A DNA stretch of 35,059 nucleotides from an uncultured Actinobaculum sp. (GTDB taxonomy: Bacteria > Actinomycetota > Actinomycetes > Actinomycetales > Actinomycetaceae). The translations under genes and the position numbers were made by a program. Position 1 is the first letter of the stretch, and each line of letters begins with the position of its first letter. Of this stretch, positions 8,072 to 15,336 are shown piece after piece. The stretch spans positions 1-35,059 of the forward strand of contig CALIHR010000035.1 in assembly GCA_938020505.1 (NCBI GenBank), in the 5' to 3' direction. Under the pieces are notes generated by a model. The model was not told the DNA's origin. It was given only the letters and a program-made list of their open reading frames with translations, and did no database searches.

Positions 8072-8109
8072 TAGTTAGACTTACTATTGGTGGATAGGTA
8101 GACTGACTA
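8072..8109. promoter_or_regulatory. twin 15-bp imperfect palindromes, candidate PadR operator
   Basis: TAGTTAG-A-CTTACTA at 8072-8086 and TAGGTAG-A-CTGACTA at 8095-8109 are two copies of one palindromic pattern. Their centres are 23 bp apart, about two helical turns, so two dimers could bind the same face. The second copy ends two bases before the PadR start GTG 8112. TACTAT at 8082-8087 could serve as the -10 box, placing the promoter inside the operator. PadR proteins usually repress their own operon; the assignment to this PadR is inferred. Confidence 0.6.
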
Positions 8110-8111
8110 GC

Positions 8112-8570
8112 GTGAATGTGCAAACTCAACAATGGCTTCATGGCTTTTTGGATTTCTGCCTGCTCGGCCTCATTGACGCCCGGCGAGACTATGGGCGCAG
8201 CTTGGCTGAGCGACTGACGCAAGCCGGTTTCGGCGACATTCCGGGAGGCACCCTTTACCCCGCGCTCGTTCGCATGGAACGCCAGGGGCTTATCGCGGCT
8301 TCGAAAGAGCCTTCCGCCGTGGGGCCGCCCAGAAAGTATTACGAGACGACGGCGAAAGGCCGCGAGGCTTTTCGCGAGCTTGTGGGGACGTGGGAGCGAT
8401 TCAAGGCGGCGGTCGAAGCGTCCGTCGACGGTGAAGCGATCCCTCGGGAGGCGATTGCCCGACAGGCGGCGATTCGCGGAGACAAGGCGACTGGCCGAGA
8501 AGAGGCGACTTGCCGGGAAGGGGCGGTTCGCCGAGGCAAGCCGATTTGCCGGGAAGGAGACTGGCGATGA
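8112..8570 (+). CDS. PadR-family transcriptional regulator
   Basis: 152 residues from GTG 8112. Residues about 10-95 form the PadR winged-helix domain: the opening FLDFCLLGLIDARRDYGRSLAERL helix pair, the GTLYPALVRMERQGLI recognition region and the PPRKYYETTAKG wing. PadR proteins repress small operons, often drug exporters, and release DNA when the substrate binds. The C-terminal 45 residues are a degenerate basic repeat (Arg/Glu/Gly/Ala-rich, with AIR, CRE and GREEA pieces), unlike the usual C-terminal helix for dimerisation. The underlying DNA is repetitive, so this tail may be a recent expansion. The stop overlaps the ABC ATPase start (ATGA), giving tight coupling. Twin palindromes precede the gene. 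Confidence 0.88.
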   Translation: MNVQTQQWLHGFLDFCLLGLIDARRDYGRSLAERLTQAGFGDIPGGTLYPALVRMERQGLIAASKEPSAVGPPRKYYETTAKGREAFRELVGTWERFKAAVEASVDGEAIPREAIARQAAIRGDKATGREEATCREGAVRRGKPICREGDWR

Positions 8571-9415
8571 GTGAAGACCGTGCCCTTGACGCGGAAAGCT
8601 GGGCCCTTCGATTGGAACGCGGGCTGGCAGACGCGGGAATCGAGGCCCGCCGCGCTCGAAGGCTTGCGGAGGAGTCCGTTGCCGAAGCGCGCGACTACGC
8701 CCGGCCGCCGGAGGAGGTCTATGGGCCGGCGGAGGCATATGCGCGGGAACTTGCGAGGGCCGCGCGCGCTGCCGTCAGAGGAGAGCGGCGTTCGGATGGG
8801 CCGTATTCTGGTGCGCCGGTTCTGCGGCTGCGGGACGTGAGCAAACGGTACGGGCGAAAGACGGTTGTGCGGGATGTGAGCCTCGAGCTCAAGTCGGGTC
8901 AAATAGGCGCGGTCGTGGGCGCCAACGGCTCGGGCAAATCGACGCTGCTCAAGATCTGCGCGGGGCTTGTGCGTGCGACGTCGGGAAGCGTCGAACGAGT
9001 CGAAAACGTCGGCTACGTCCCCCAAGCGGGAGGCTTCTCGCCTCTGCTGACCGCCTCCGAGCATTTCCGGCTTTTCGGCTCGCTCGACGGGAAGAATGAG
9101 CGGGAGTCCCTCGTCGCCGGAACGCGCTTGGCCCAAAGCCTGGGGTGGCGGCCGAGCCGCAAGCTGGGTGCGGCTCGCCTTTCAGGCGGCACGCAGCAGA
9201 AGCTCAACGTGGTGCTCGGCGGCATCAATCGCCCTCGGCTCATCCTCCTTGACGAGCCTTACCAGGGATTCGACCAGGGGACGTACACCGACTTTTGGGA
9301 GCAATTGTTTTCCTGGCGCGAGGCGGGGGCCGGCGTGCTCGTCGTCACCCATATCCTTCACGACCTCGACGGAGTCGACTGGACGTGTGAGCTGCATCCT
9401 CAGGAGGAGTTATGA
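8567..9415 (+). CDS. ABC transporter ATPase with HAAS-like N-terminal domain
   Basis: 282 residues from ATG 8567, with AAGGAG upstream and a four-base overlap with padR. Residues about 84-280 are an ABC ATPase: Walker A GANGSGKST (118-126), signature LSGGTQ (205-210), Walker B LILLDEP (225-231) and the switch histidine in VVTHILHD. The first 65 residues are unusual: two helices then PPEEVYGPAEAYARELARAA, resembling the HAAS/DUF1700-type domain (Leu/Arg helices followed by D/E-x-x-E-x-F/Y-G-x-P-x-x-Y-A). That domain is normally found in membrane proteins paired with PadR regulators. Here it is fused to the ATPase of the same operon, which suggests it couples the transporter to the PadR partner (inference). 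It works with the permease encoded next. The substrate is unknown, probably exported. Confidence 0.9.
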   Translation: MSEDRALDAESWALRLERGLADAGIEARRARRLAEESVAEARDYARPPEEVYGPAEAYARELARAARAAVRGERRSDGPYSGAPVLRLRDVSKRYGRKTVVRDVSLELKSGQIGAVVGANGSGKSTLLKICAGLVRATSGSVERVENVGYVPQAGGFSPLLTASEHFRLFGSLDGKNERESLVAGTRLAQSLGWRPSRKLGAARLSGGTQQKLNVVLGGINRPRLILLDEPYQGFDQGTYTDFWEQLFSWREAGAGVLVVTHILHDLDGVDWTCELHPQEEL

Positions 9416-10104
9416 ACGTGTTTACCATTGCAAAGATCGGCGTCAAAGAGACCCTGCGACGTCCGCTCGCCGTCTTCTTCGTCTTTCTGCTGCCCATGGT
9501 CTTCTATCTTGTTCGGATCGATGTGCAGTGGCAGGCGATACGGCTGCTCGCTATCGGCGTGGGCTGGGCGGTTGCGACTCTCTCGCTCTTCAGCGGCGTC
9601 GTAAGCGGCCAACTCGACAGGCGGCTGTGCGTTATGGGGGCCAGGCCGTCCGTGCTTTTCGCCGGGCGGCACATCGCCCAGGCGGGCATCGGCTTGGCGG
9701 TTTCAGGCGTGTATTTCGTGGTTGTGGCACTGACCCAAGACGTCGTGCACCTGTCCGCCATAGGCCTTCTCCTCGTGACGACCGTGCTCATATCCGTTCC
9801 GCTGGGAGCTCTCGTGAGCTTCGCGGTGGCCAAGGAACTCGAAGGGGCGCTTGCCCTTCTTTCGGTCATGGCCCTCCAACTCCTGGTCGACCCCGACGGC
9901 TCGAAGGCGAAGCTTTTGCCCTTGTGGTCGACGCGCAAGATCTCAGCCTACGCGATCGGAGCTGAGGACGCCGGGGCGCTGAGGGCGGGAACGCTGCACT
10001 TCCTCGTTGTCTTCGCACTGTGTGCGCTGGCGGCGTGGGGAGCGAGCGTGGCGAGGCTCGGGATTGTGCGCGCGTCTCGGCTGCCCGAAGCTGCAGAGAT
10101 CTAA
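9412..10104 (+). CDS. ABC-2 type membrane permease of the PadR-linked transporter
   Basis: 230 residues. ATG 9412 overlaps the ATPase stop (ATGA) and follows GGAGGAG. Six hydrophobic segments are visible (about residues 20-36, 43-62, 83-107, 113-138, 145-160 and 194-215), the usual layout of ABC-2 exporters. The opening IAKIGVKETLRRPLAVFFVFLLPMVFYL, with a basic amphipathic helix running into TM1, is typical. With the ATPase it should form a 2+2 exporter in the cytoplasmic membrane. No sequence feature reveals the substrate. The operon ends here; a tandem repeat follows at once. Confidence 0.85.
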   Translation: MNVFTIAKIGVKETLRRPLAVFFVFLLPMVFYLVRIDVQWQAIRLLAIGVGWAVATLSLFSGVVSGQLDRRLCVMGARPSVLFAGRHIAQAGIGLAVSGVYFVVVALTQDVVHLSAIGLLLVTTVLISVPLGALVSFAVAKELEGALALLSVMALQLLVDPDGSKAKLLPLWSTRKISAYAIGAEDAGALRAGTLHFLVVFALCALAAWGASVARLGIVRASRLPEAAEI

Positions 10105-10113
10105 GGCGCCGCG

Positions 10114-10193
10114 GCGACGCAGGAAAAACAGCGACGCAGGAAAAATAGCAACACAGGAAAAGCAGCAACACAGGAAAATGCGGCGACGCAGGA
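10114..10193. repeat. five tandem copies of a 17-18-bp unit after the ABC permease
   Basis: Units GCGACGCAGGAAAAACA, GCGACGCAGGAAAAATA, GCAACACAGGAAAAGCA, a GCAACACAGGAAAA variant and a final GCGACGCAGGA start at 10114, 10131, 10148, 10165 and 10183. The block lies between convergent operons, outside any believable gene. Confidence 0.85.
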
Positions 10194-10310
10194 TACCTTG
10201 GACGCAGCGGCGAGAAAACTGTGCGGCGCGGCGAGAGCCGGAATCGCCCAGGGAAGACCCGGACTTGGCCGCCAGGCGGCGTCTGCGCCCGGCGTCGTGC
10301 CCGCGCGACG

Positions 10311-10346
10311 CCAAACGAAAACGGGGCGGGCATGTTGCCCGCCCCG
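10311..10346 (-). terminator. rho-independent terminator of the sugar porter-fructokinase operon
   Basis: CGGGGCGGGC (10322-10331), loop ATGTT, GCCCGCCCCG (10337-10346): a perfect 10-bp stem. On the minus strand it is followed at once by TTTTCGTTT. It starts 22 bases after the fructokinase stop. Confidence 0.9.
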
Positions 10347-10367
10347 CATCGTCAACGGGATTTGACG

Positions 10368-11330
10368 TCAGGAGGCCAATTTCGGATCGGACTTGACGAC
10401 GTCGGCCACTTCGGCCGCGGACGGCGCATATGCGCCGGCCTTGCTCACAGTCAGGCCTGACGTCACCGTTCCGCGGTGCAAAGCGGGGAGAATCTCGCTC
10501 CACCTGGCCTTGCGCAGCCTGGCCTTGGCCTCGACCGAGCCGAGGAATCCTGCGTCGAGGAGCCCCGACAGCAGGCCGCCCATGAACGAATCGCCGGCGC
10601 CCACGGTGTCGACCACGTCGATCGTCAGCGGATCGACGACGAGCATGTCGCGTTCGGCTGCCAGACGGGCGTAGGACCCCCACGGCCCGCGCGTCACCAC
10701 CACGAGTCCGGGGCCGAGCCTCGACCAGCGCCTCATGACTTCCTCGACCGGGGTCTCCTCGCCGTAGAGCCACGCGAGGTCTTCGTCGGAGGCTTTGACG
10801 ACGTCGGAGAGCGCGACGATTTCCTCGATGCGGCCGATGACCTTCTCCGGGGCTTCCATGATCGCCGGCCTGGCATTCGGGTCGTAGGAGACCGTCCCTT
10901 GAGCGGCGAAGTCCTTGACGGCTTGGAGCACCGCCGATCCGCCCGGCTCCAGGGTCGCAGCGAGGCTTCCGGTGTGCAGGTGGGCGATGTCGCCGGGATG
11001 CGGCAGCGGCGGGACTTCCCACGTCAGATCGAATTCGTACTTGGCGCGGCCGAGCTCGTCGAGCAGGGCGTAGGCCAAGGACGTCTTGAAGGCGCCGTTG
11101 CTGCCGGGGACGACCCCGACCTTGTGCTCGGCGGCGAAGTCCTCGATCATCTTCCCGTGGCGGTCCTTGCCCCACCATGCGCCGATGAGCGCGGGCCTGT
11201 CCAGATTGGTCAGCACGCTGGCCACGTTCAGCGGGCTCCCTCCCACGTGTTCCGCGGACTCTTCGCCTCTGATGACGACGTCGATGAGGGCCTCTCCGAG
11301 GCAGAGAACTGGTTTGTTTGCTGTGGTCAC
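10368..11330 (-). CDS. PfkB-family sugar kinase, probably fructokinase
   Basis: 320 residues from GTG 11330, with AAGGA before it. It is a ribokinase/PfkB fold enzyme that phosphorylates a free sugar with ATP in the cytoplasm. Seen: the opening LCLGEALIDVV, the first signature near GGSPLNVASVLTNL (30-43), an aromatic pair (WW 52-53) in the substrate-lid region, and the second signature DTVGAGDSF (241-249) with catalytic Asp247. The E-A-L-I-D opening and the G-G-S-P-x-N-V-A block are those of bacterial fructokinases in my experience, rather than ribokinases or PfkB 1-phosphofructokinases. It follows the sugar porter gene by 28 bases on the same strand, so imported fructose (or a similar sugar) would be phosphorylated at once. 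A strong terminator ends the operon. Confidence 0.9.
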   Translation of the reverse strand: MTTANKPVLCLGEALIDVVIRGEESAEHVGGSPLNVASVLTNLDRPALIGAWWGKDRHGKMIEDFAAEHKVGVVPGSNGAFKTSLAYALLDELGRAKYEFDLTWEVPPLPHPGDIAHLHTGSLAATLEPGGSAVLQAVKDFAAQGTVSYDPNARPAIMEAPEKVIGRIEEIVALSDVVKASDEDLAWLYGEETPVEEVMRRWSRLGPGLVVVTRGPWGSYARLAAERDMLVVDPLTIDVVDTVGAGDSFMGGLLSGLLDAGFLGSVEAKARLRKARWSEILPALHRGTVTSGLTVSKAGAYAPSAAEVADVVKSDPKLAS

Positions 11331-11358
11331 GTTGTTTCCTTCGGTCGGAGCGTCGCTG

Positions 11359-12750
11359 CTACTTCAAGCCTAGCTTGGATTCCATCTCTTCGAGCGGGAC
11401 CCCCTTGGTCTCGGGCATCATCTTGAGGACCCAGAAGAGCTGGCCGCACATGCAGATGAAGAAGATGAGGAAGGCGAATCCGCCGCCCAGCTTTCCGATG
11501 ATTGTCGGGAACGCGTAGGTTGTGACGGCTGCGAAGACCCAGTGCGTGAGGGATCCGAAGGATTGCCCGGTTCCGCGGACCTTGTTCGGGAAGATCTCCG
11601 ATATGAAGACCCATATGACCGAGCCTTGGCCGAAGGCGTGGGCTGCGATGAAAAAGAGCAGGCCGACGAGCACCAACAGGGACGACGTCGGATTGAAATG
11701 CCCCTCGTACATGAACATGACGCCCGTCAGGAAGCCCAGCGACAGCAAGTAGCCGATCGAGCCGACGATCATGAGCGAGCGGCGCCCGATCTTGTCGATG
11801 ACCGTCAGGGCGGCCATGGTGGCGATGAGGTTCATGATGCCGACCGCCACCGACATGAGATAGGCGTCGTCCTTGGACGCTCCCGCTTCCTTCATGACCT
11901 CGGGGGCGTAGTAAAGAATCGCATTGATTCCAGAAAGCTGGTTGCACATCGCGATGATGAAGGCGAAGATGATGACCTTGCTGTAGCGCCGCGAGAAGAA
12001 GTCGGACAGGCTTCCCTTCGTGCGGTCCGCTGCCAGCTGCTGGCGGATCTCTGCGATCTGCTCCTCGGATTCGGCCTGGGTGCTGCATAGCCGACGGCTG
12101 ATTTCGACAGCCTCTTTGTCGCGCCCGCGGGACATAAGCCATCGGGGGGTCTCCGGAACCGAAACCAAAAGAAGGAGGAATACGACCGAGGGAATGAGCA
12201 TGACGCCCAGCATCCACCGCCAGGCCACCTTCTCGTCGGTGATGATCATCTGGATGATGTAGTTTGACAGGTACGCCAACAAAATACCCAAAACGATGTT
12301 GAACTGAACGAGGCCGACCAATCGCCCGCGTATGCGTGCCGGGGCGATCTCCGCGGTGTAGATGGGGGCGCATACGGAGGACAGGCCCACGCCGACGCCG
12401 CCGAGGAAACGGAACGCCATGAGGAATGCGTGAGTCGGCGCGAGGGCGGTTCCCAGAGAGCCCGTGACGTAGAGGATGCCGATGGCGAATAGAAGGTTCT
12501 TCCGTCCGTATCGGTCTGCCAGGCGCCCTCCGATGAGGGCGCCGAGAATAGTGCCTACCGTTGCGATGGCGACAGTCAGGCCAAGTCCGCCGTCGTCAAG
12601 GTCGAATTGTTTCTTGAGGGCGCTGTTGGCTCCGGATATGACGGCGGTGTCGAAGCCGAAGATGAGGCCGCCGATGGCGGCCACGACGGCGCTTCTGATA
12701 ACGAGGGCATTCACCCTCTCCCGAGGTGCTGATATAGGTCTACTCGACAT
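11359..12750 (-). CDS. MFS sugar porter (XylE/GLUT-like proton-sugar symporter)
   Basis: 463 residues from ATG 12750, which has AAGGAG eight bases upstream; an ATG at 12777 lacks a binding site. Twelve TM helices are expected. Sugar-porter marks are the loop 2-3 motif GGRLADRYGRKNLL, PETPRWLMSRGR after TM6, QLSGINAILYYAPEVMKEAG in TM7 (the sugar-binding QLSGIN), and PETKGVPLEEME at the C-terminal end. Members import hexoses or pentoses by proton symport or facilitated diffusion. Pairing with a fructokinase in one operon points to fructose or another sugar handled by that kinase (inference). The region before the gene carries a perfect 13-bp inverted repeat at 12865-12877, a candidate operator. 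Confidence 0.95.
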   Translation of the reverse strand: MSSRPISAPRERVNALVIRSAVVAAIGGLIFGFDTAVISGANSALKKQFDLDDGGLGLTVAIATVGTILGALIGGRLADRYGRKNLLFAIGILYVTGSLGTALAPTHAFLMAFRFLGGVGVGLSSVCAPIYTAEIAPARIRGRLVGLVQFNIVLGILLAYLSNYIIQMIITDEKVAWRWMLGVMLIPSVVFLLLLVSVPETPRWLMSRGRDKEAVEISRRLCSTQAESEEQIAEIRQQLAADRTKGSLSDFFSRRYSKVIIFAFIIAMCNQLSGINAILYYAPEVMKEAGASKDDAYLMSVAVGIMNLIATMAALTVIDKIGRRSLMIVGSIGYLLSLGFLTGVMFMYEGHFNPTSSLLVLVGLLFFIAAHAFGQGSVIWVFISEIFPNKVRGTGQSFGSLTHWVFAAVTTYAFPTIIGKLGGGFAFLIFFICMCGQLFWVLKMMPETKGVPLEEMESKLGLK

Positions 12751-12864
12751 CGAGGGACTCCTTGTGGAAAAACGCACGCCACGCCCGTTGGGAATGGGGC
12801 GGCGAGGGTCGGCGGGGGCGACCTACCGTCACTCTATGTCCTCTTCAGAACGGCGCAAATCCGT

Positions 12865-12877
12865 CCCACAATGTGGG
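12865..12877. promoter_or_regulatory. 13-bp perfect inverted repeat upstream of the sugar porter operon
   Basis: CCCACA-A-TGTGGG lies 115 bp before the porter start and a few bases after the hydrolase stop. On the minus strand a weak promoter (TTTGCG, 17 bases, TAGAGT) follows. It may be an operator for a sugar-responsive regulator or a small hairpin; no regulator gene is adjacent. Confidence 0.4.
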
Positions 12878-12881
12878 CACT

Positions 12882-13964
12882 TCAGCTTCTCGAATGCTGG
12901 GCAGCCTGCCTCTTTTCGAGCATCTGCTTCGCCAGGGCGTCTACTGACGAGGCGAACTCGTCGGGATGGCTGAGCATGACCTGATGCCCTGCCCCCTGGA
13001 TGATCTTTTCCGGCGGATTGCCGAGATTCTGACGGGTTCGCGCAAGGTACCCGCCGGAGGCGTCCTCCGATCCCCAAATGATGGAGCTTGGAACGGAGAT
13101 CGACTGAATCTGTTTCGACGTCAAATGAAGGATCGTGAACTCTTTCATAGTGTCGGAAATAGTGCGTTCGGCGCTCTTCGACGTGAGGGGCCGAGTTATT
13201 CGTTTGGTGAAGCCCTTTCCCTTTTCCCCGTCAAACATCATGCAGGTTGATCCGCAGGAGCTCTTGAGTATCTTTTGATCGAGCCAGGTCCACCGCGAGC
13301 CGATCCGGTACAGGCTGGTTAAGTAGGGAGACTTCGCCATCCATCCGGGAATGCGCCGCGGAACCTGGATGTCGAGGCCGTCGCCGTCGGCGAAAATCAC
13401 CCCGCCCGTGGACTGCGGGTGCCACAATCCGACGCCTCCGGCCACGGAGGCGCCCATCGAGTGCCCCACGACGATCGGGCGGTCAAGCCCCATCTTCTTC
13501 GAAAAGCCTGCGACGAGATCCGCCTGGCTGCGAATGTTGCGGGCGTCGCCGCCGCGCGTGTAGCCGAATCCGGGCAGGTCGATAGCGTAAACGGCGTATC
13601 CTTTGGCCGCGAGCTTGGGACCGGCGTAATCGTAGGCGACTGACGATCCGGCGAAGCCCGGAAGCAGGACGACCGCTTGGCCCCCGCTGCCCCACTTTTC
13701 GTAATGGACGTCCACGGATCCGACCTTGGCCGTGTGGCCGGTGGTCGCCTCGAGGTACTCGGGAGGCTGCGAAACGGCGTTGAAGATAAGGCTTGCGGCT
13801 GTGACCGCGACGAAGGAGCGAAGGAGGAAGACCCCCGTCCCCCGAAGGATCCGATACGGACGGCTGCGGGCCTTGATGCGTTCGCGTTTGCGGGTGCGGC
13901 GCTCTTTGCGGCCTGCTTTGAAGCTGCGAAAGCGGTCGACGGCCGGGCCGAGGGAGAAGCTCAC
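12882..13964 (-). CDS. membrane-anchored alpha/beta hydrolase
   Basis: 360 residues from GTG 13964. A very basic N-terminus (residues 10-40) precedes one TM helix (about 44-63), so the catalytic domain should face outward on a signal anchor. The hydrolase fold shows the oxyanion region LLPGFAGSS, strand-turn YAIDLPGFGYT, nucleophile elbow GHSMGAS with Ser169, an acid candidate in IIWGSEDASGG, and the catalytic His in GAGHQVMLSHPDEF. The substrate is unknown; esterase, lipase or haloperoxidase-like members share this pattern. It starts 20 bases after the stop of the NmrA-like reductase gene, so the two are probably co-transcribed. Two Cys in CGSTC in the cap region could form a disulfide if the domain is outside. 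Confidence 0.85.
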   Translation of the reverse strand: MSFSLGPAVDRFRSFKAGRKERRTRKRERIKARSRPYRILRGTGVFLLRSFVAVTAASLIFNAVSQPPEYLEATTGHTAKVGSVDVHYEKWGSGGQAVVLLPGFAGSSVAYDYAGPKLAAKGYAVYAIDLPGFGYTRGGDARNIRSQADLVAGFSKKMGLDRPIVVGHSMGASVAGGVGLWHPQSTGGVIFADGDGLDIQVPRRIPGWMAKSPYLTSLYRIGSRWTWLDQKILKSSCGSTCMMFDGEKGKGFTKRITRPLTSKSAERTISDTMKEFTILHLTSKQIQSISVPSSIIWGSEDASGGYLARTRQNLGNPPEKIIQGAGHQVMLSHPDEFASSVDALAKQMLEKRQAAQHSRS

Positions 13965-13984
13965 TTATTCTGTTCTTTCGATTG

Positions 13985-14848
13985 TCAGGACGCTTTTTCC
14001 GCCTGCCGGGACGCTTTTTCCGCCAGGACCTCTGCGAGGGACAGCGGCGCGCGGCCGGTGATCTTTTCGACTGAGTCGGTGACGACGTCAAGCTGGCCGG
14101 CGCGGATCGCGGTGTACGTGGTGATCCATGCGGCCGTCTCCCATTGGGGGACCCCGTAGGGCTCGCGCGAGGCCCAGGCCTGCGCGATCGTTTCGTCGAT
14201 GTATTCGACGGGGCGCCCGGCGGCCTCCGTTGCGATGCGCGCGGCCTCGGCCATCGTGAACGCCTCGGGCCCCGTCAGATCGTAGGTCTTGCCGGCATGG
14301 GCGCCGGGGGAGGCGAGAACGGCGGCGGCGACGCGGGCGACGTCGGACCTGGAGACCCCGGCGCATGCGCCGTCTCCCGCTGGGCCGCGGATCTCGCCCG
14401 AAGCGATGAGCTCGGCGAAGAACTCGAGGTAGAACGAATCGCGCAGAAAGGTCCAGGAGACGCCGGAGGCCTTGATGTGCTGCTCGGTGAAGAAATGGTC
14501 GCGGGCGTGGGTGAAAATTGCCTCGGGGGCGGCGCCCAGGAAGGACGTGTAGACGACCGACCCCACGCCGGCCCGCGACGCGGCGTCGATGAAGGCCCGA
14601 TGGTCGGCGACGCGGCGTGGGCTCTCCTTGGCCGAGACCATGAACAGCGCGTCGACGCCCTCGAGCGCGGCCAGCGCGGACTCGTCGTCGGCGTACGTGC
14701 AAACGGCGTGGGGAAGTCCTTTGAGTTCGTCGGGTATCTTGGCGGCGGAGCGCACAAGCAGCCGCACGTCGTCAACCCCCGAATCGATGAGTGAGAGCGC
14801 GGTCGCCCGGCCGATGTTGCCGGTGGCGCCGGTGATTGCGATGGTCAT
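13985..14848 (-). CDS. NmrA-like NAD(P)-binding oxidoreductase (atypical SDR)
   Basis: 287 residues from ATG 14848, with AAGGAG six bases upstream; longer in-frame starts (to 14968) lack one. The Rossmann glycine motif TGATGNIG (residues 7-14) opens the protein, followed by VRLLVRS and the VDALFMVSA strand typical of NmrA/QOR2-like proteins. A central SFLGAA...HFFTEQHIKASGVSWTFLRD block matches that family. These proteins either reduce quinones or small carbonyls with NADPH or act as redox sensors, and the classical Tyr-x-x-x-Lys is absent, as here. The substrate is unknown. It lies 20 bases before the membrane-anchored hydrolase on the same strand. Confidence 0.9.
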   Translation of the reverse strand: MTIAITGATGNIGRATALSLIDSGVDDVRLLVRSAAKIPDELKGLPHAVCTYADDESALAALEGVDALFMVSAKESPRRVADHRAFIDAASRAGVGSVVYTSFLGAAPEAIFTHARDHFFTEQHIKASGVSWTFLRDSFYLEFFAELIASGEIRGPAGDGACAGVSRSDVARVAAAVLASPGAHAGKTYDLTGPEAFTMAEAARIATEAAGRPVEYIDETIAQAWASREPYGVPQWETAAWITTYTAIRAGQLDVVTDSVEKITGRAPLSLAEVLAEKASRQAEKAS

Positions 14849-14970
14849 GATTGCTCCTTGCGAGGATTCGATTGTCCCCGTAGCGGTGCGGGCGGAGGAT
14901 CCACCGAGCCGAGCCGCGAGCTGCGAGAACGGCGACTTCGCCCGACAAGCACGGGAGACGATTGCCACAC

Positions 14971-14999
14971 TTGACCTTGTCGATACGTCTAGCCATTAT
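14971..14999 (+). promoter_or_regulatory. possible sigma-A-type promoter in the divergent region
   Basis: TTGACC (14971-14976), a 17-base spacer and CATTAT (14994-14999) point toward the leader ORF and ABC transporter. It is about 115 bases before the leader ORF, and the closer box at 15104-15109 seems a better candidate. Apart from this, 14849-15103 shows no gene. Confidence 0.3.
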
Positions 15000-15103
15000 T
15001 CCAGGAAAATCGCGGAACTTCAGCGTAAATGCGCGGTGAGAGGAAAAACTGGCTTCTTCGCCGTCCGCGGCGTTCGATTAACAGTCGCCGGTCCGATGCG
15101 TGC

Positions 15104-15109
15104 TAACGT
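15104..15109 (+). promoter_or_regulatory. -10 box for a leaderless transcript starting at the Cys leader ORF
   Basis: TAACGT (TANNNT form) is followed by seven bases and then ATG 15117, the spacing expected when transcription starts at the start codon. The -35 is weak (TTAACA at 15078-15083 with a long spacer). Confidence 0.5.
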
Positions 15110-15116
15110 CTTGCCC

Positions 15117-15182
15117 ATGGTCAACGACAACAAATGCCGAATGTGTCCGCTCGCCGCGGGCATTCGCTGTTGTCGCCTTTGA
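15117..15182 (+). CDS. Cys-rich 21-residue leader peptide, candidate cysteine attenuator
   Basis: The ORF encodes MVNDNKC-RMCPLAAGIRCC-RL and then TGA: four Cys codons in 21, two of them adjacent (TGT TGT, 15168-15173) four codons before the stop. It is too short for ordinary gene calls. It has a -10 box at leaderless distance, and lies 154 bases before the binding-protein gene of a CjaA-like, probably cysteine-specific ABC transporter. Short Cys-rich leader peptides that sense cysteine supply by ribosome stalling are known in mycobacteria and other actinobacteria. A ribosome short of Cys-tRNA would stall at the adjacent Cys codons and change the folding of the downstream RNA (inference). An in-frame ATG at 15096 is an alternative start. 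Confidence 0.6.
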   Translation: MVNDNKCRMCPLAAGIRCCRL

Positions 15183-15272
15183 AACTCCGGTAAAAATTCC
15201 CGGATTGCGCGCCGACGTGAGCCCGCGGGAGGCTCCGAGGCGCACTCCGCCGCGACGCTGTAGCCGCGCCTC
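15154..15272 (+). promoter_or_regulatory. competing hairpins behind the Cys leader (candidate attenuator)
   Basis: CCGCGGGC inside the leader ORF (15154-15161) is perfectly complementary to GCCCGCGG (15221-15228). That second arm overlaps another hairpin, GAGCC (15219-15223) with GGCTC (15231-15235), so both cannot form. Next, GAGGCGC (15237-15243) and GCGCCTC (15266-15272) form a stem followed by pyrimidine-rich DNA, a weak terminator shape. CTCTC at 15270-15274 could also pair with the GAGAG (15321-15325) near the transporter start. A ribosome stalled at the Cys codons would cover the first arm and shift this balance. Confidence 0.45.
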
Positions 15273-15277
15273 TCAGT

Positions 15278-15311
15278 CTCTTTAGTTCCACGTTCTCTTT
15301 AGTTCCACGTT
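15278..15311 (+). repeat. perfect 17-bp tandem duplication before the transporter gene
   Basis: CTCTTTAGTTCCACGTT is present twice in direct succession (15278-15294 and 15295-15311), ending 25 bases before the start ATG 15337. It is pyrimidine-rich and sits between the candidate attenuator stem and the ribosome binding region. Confidence 0.9.
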
Positions 15312-15336
15312 TTCTTCAACGAGAGTGAGAAAAACC

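Noticed and set aside
12829..12900. Minus-strand frame with a CPHCGTD zinc-ribbon-like string after the hydrolase gene
   Set aside because: It has no start codon or binding site of its own, overlaps the hydrolase end in another frame, and the string arises from the 13-bp palindrome at 12865-12877.
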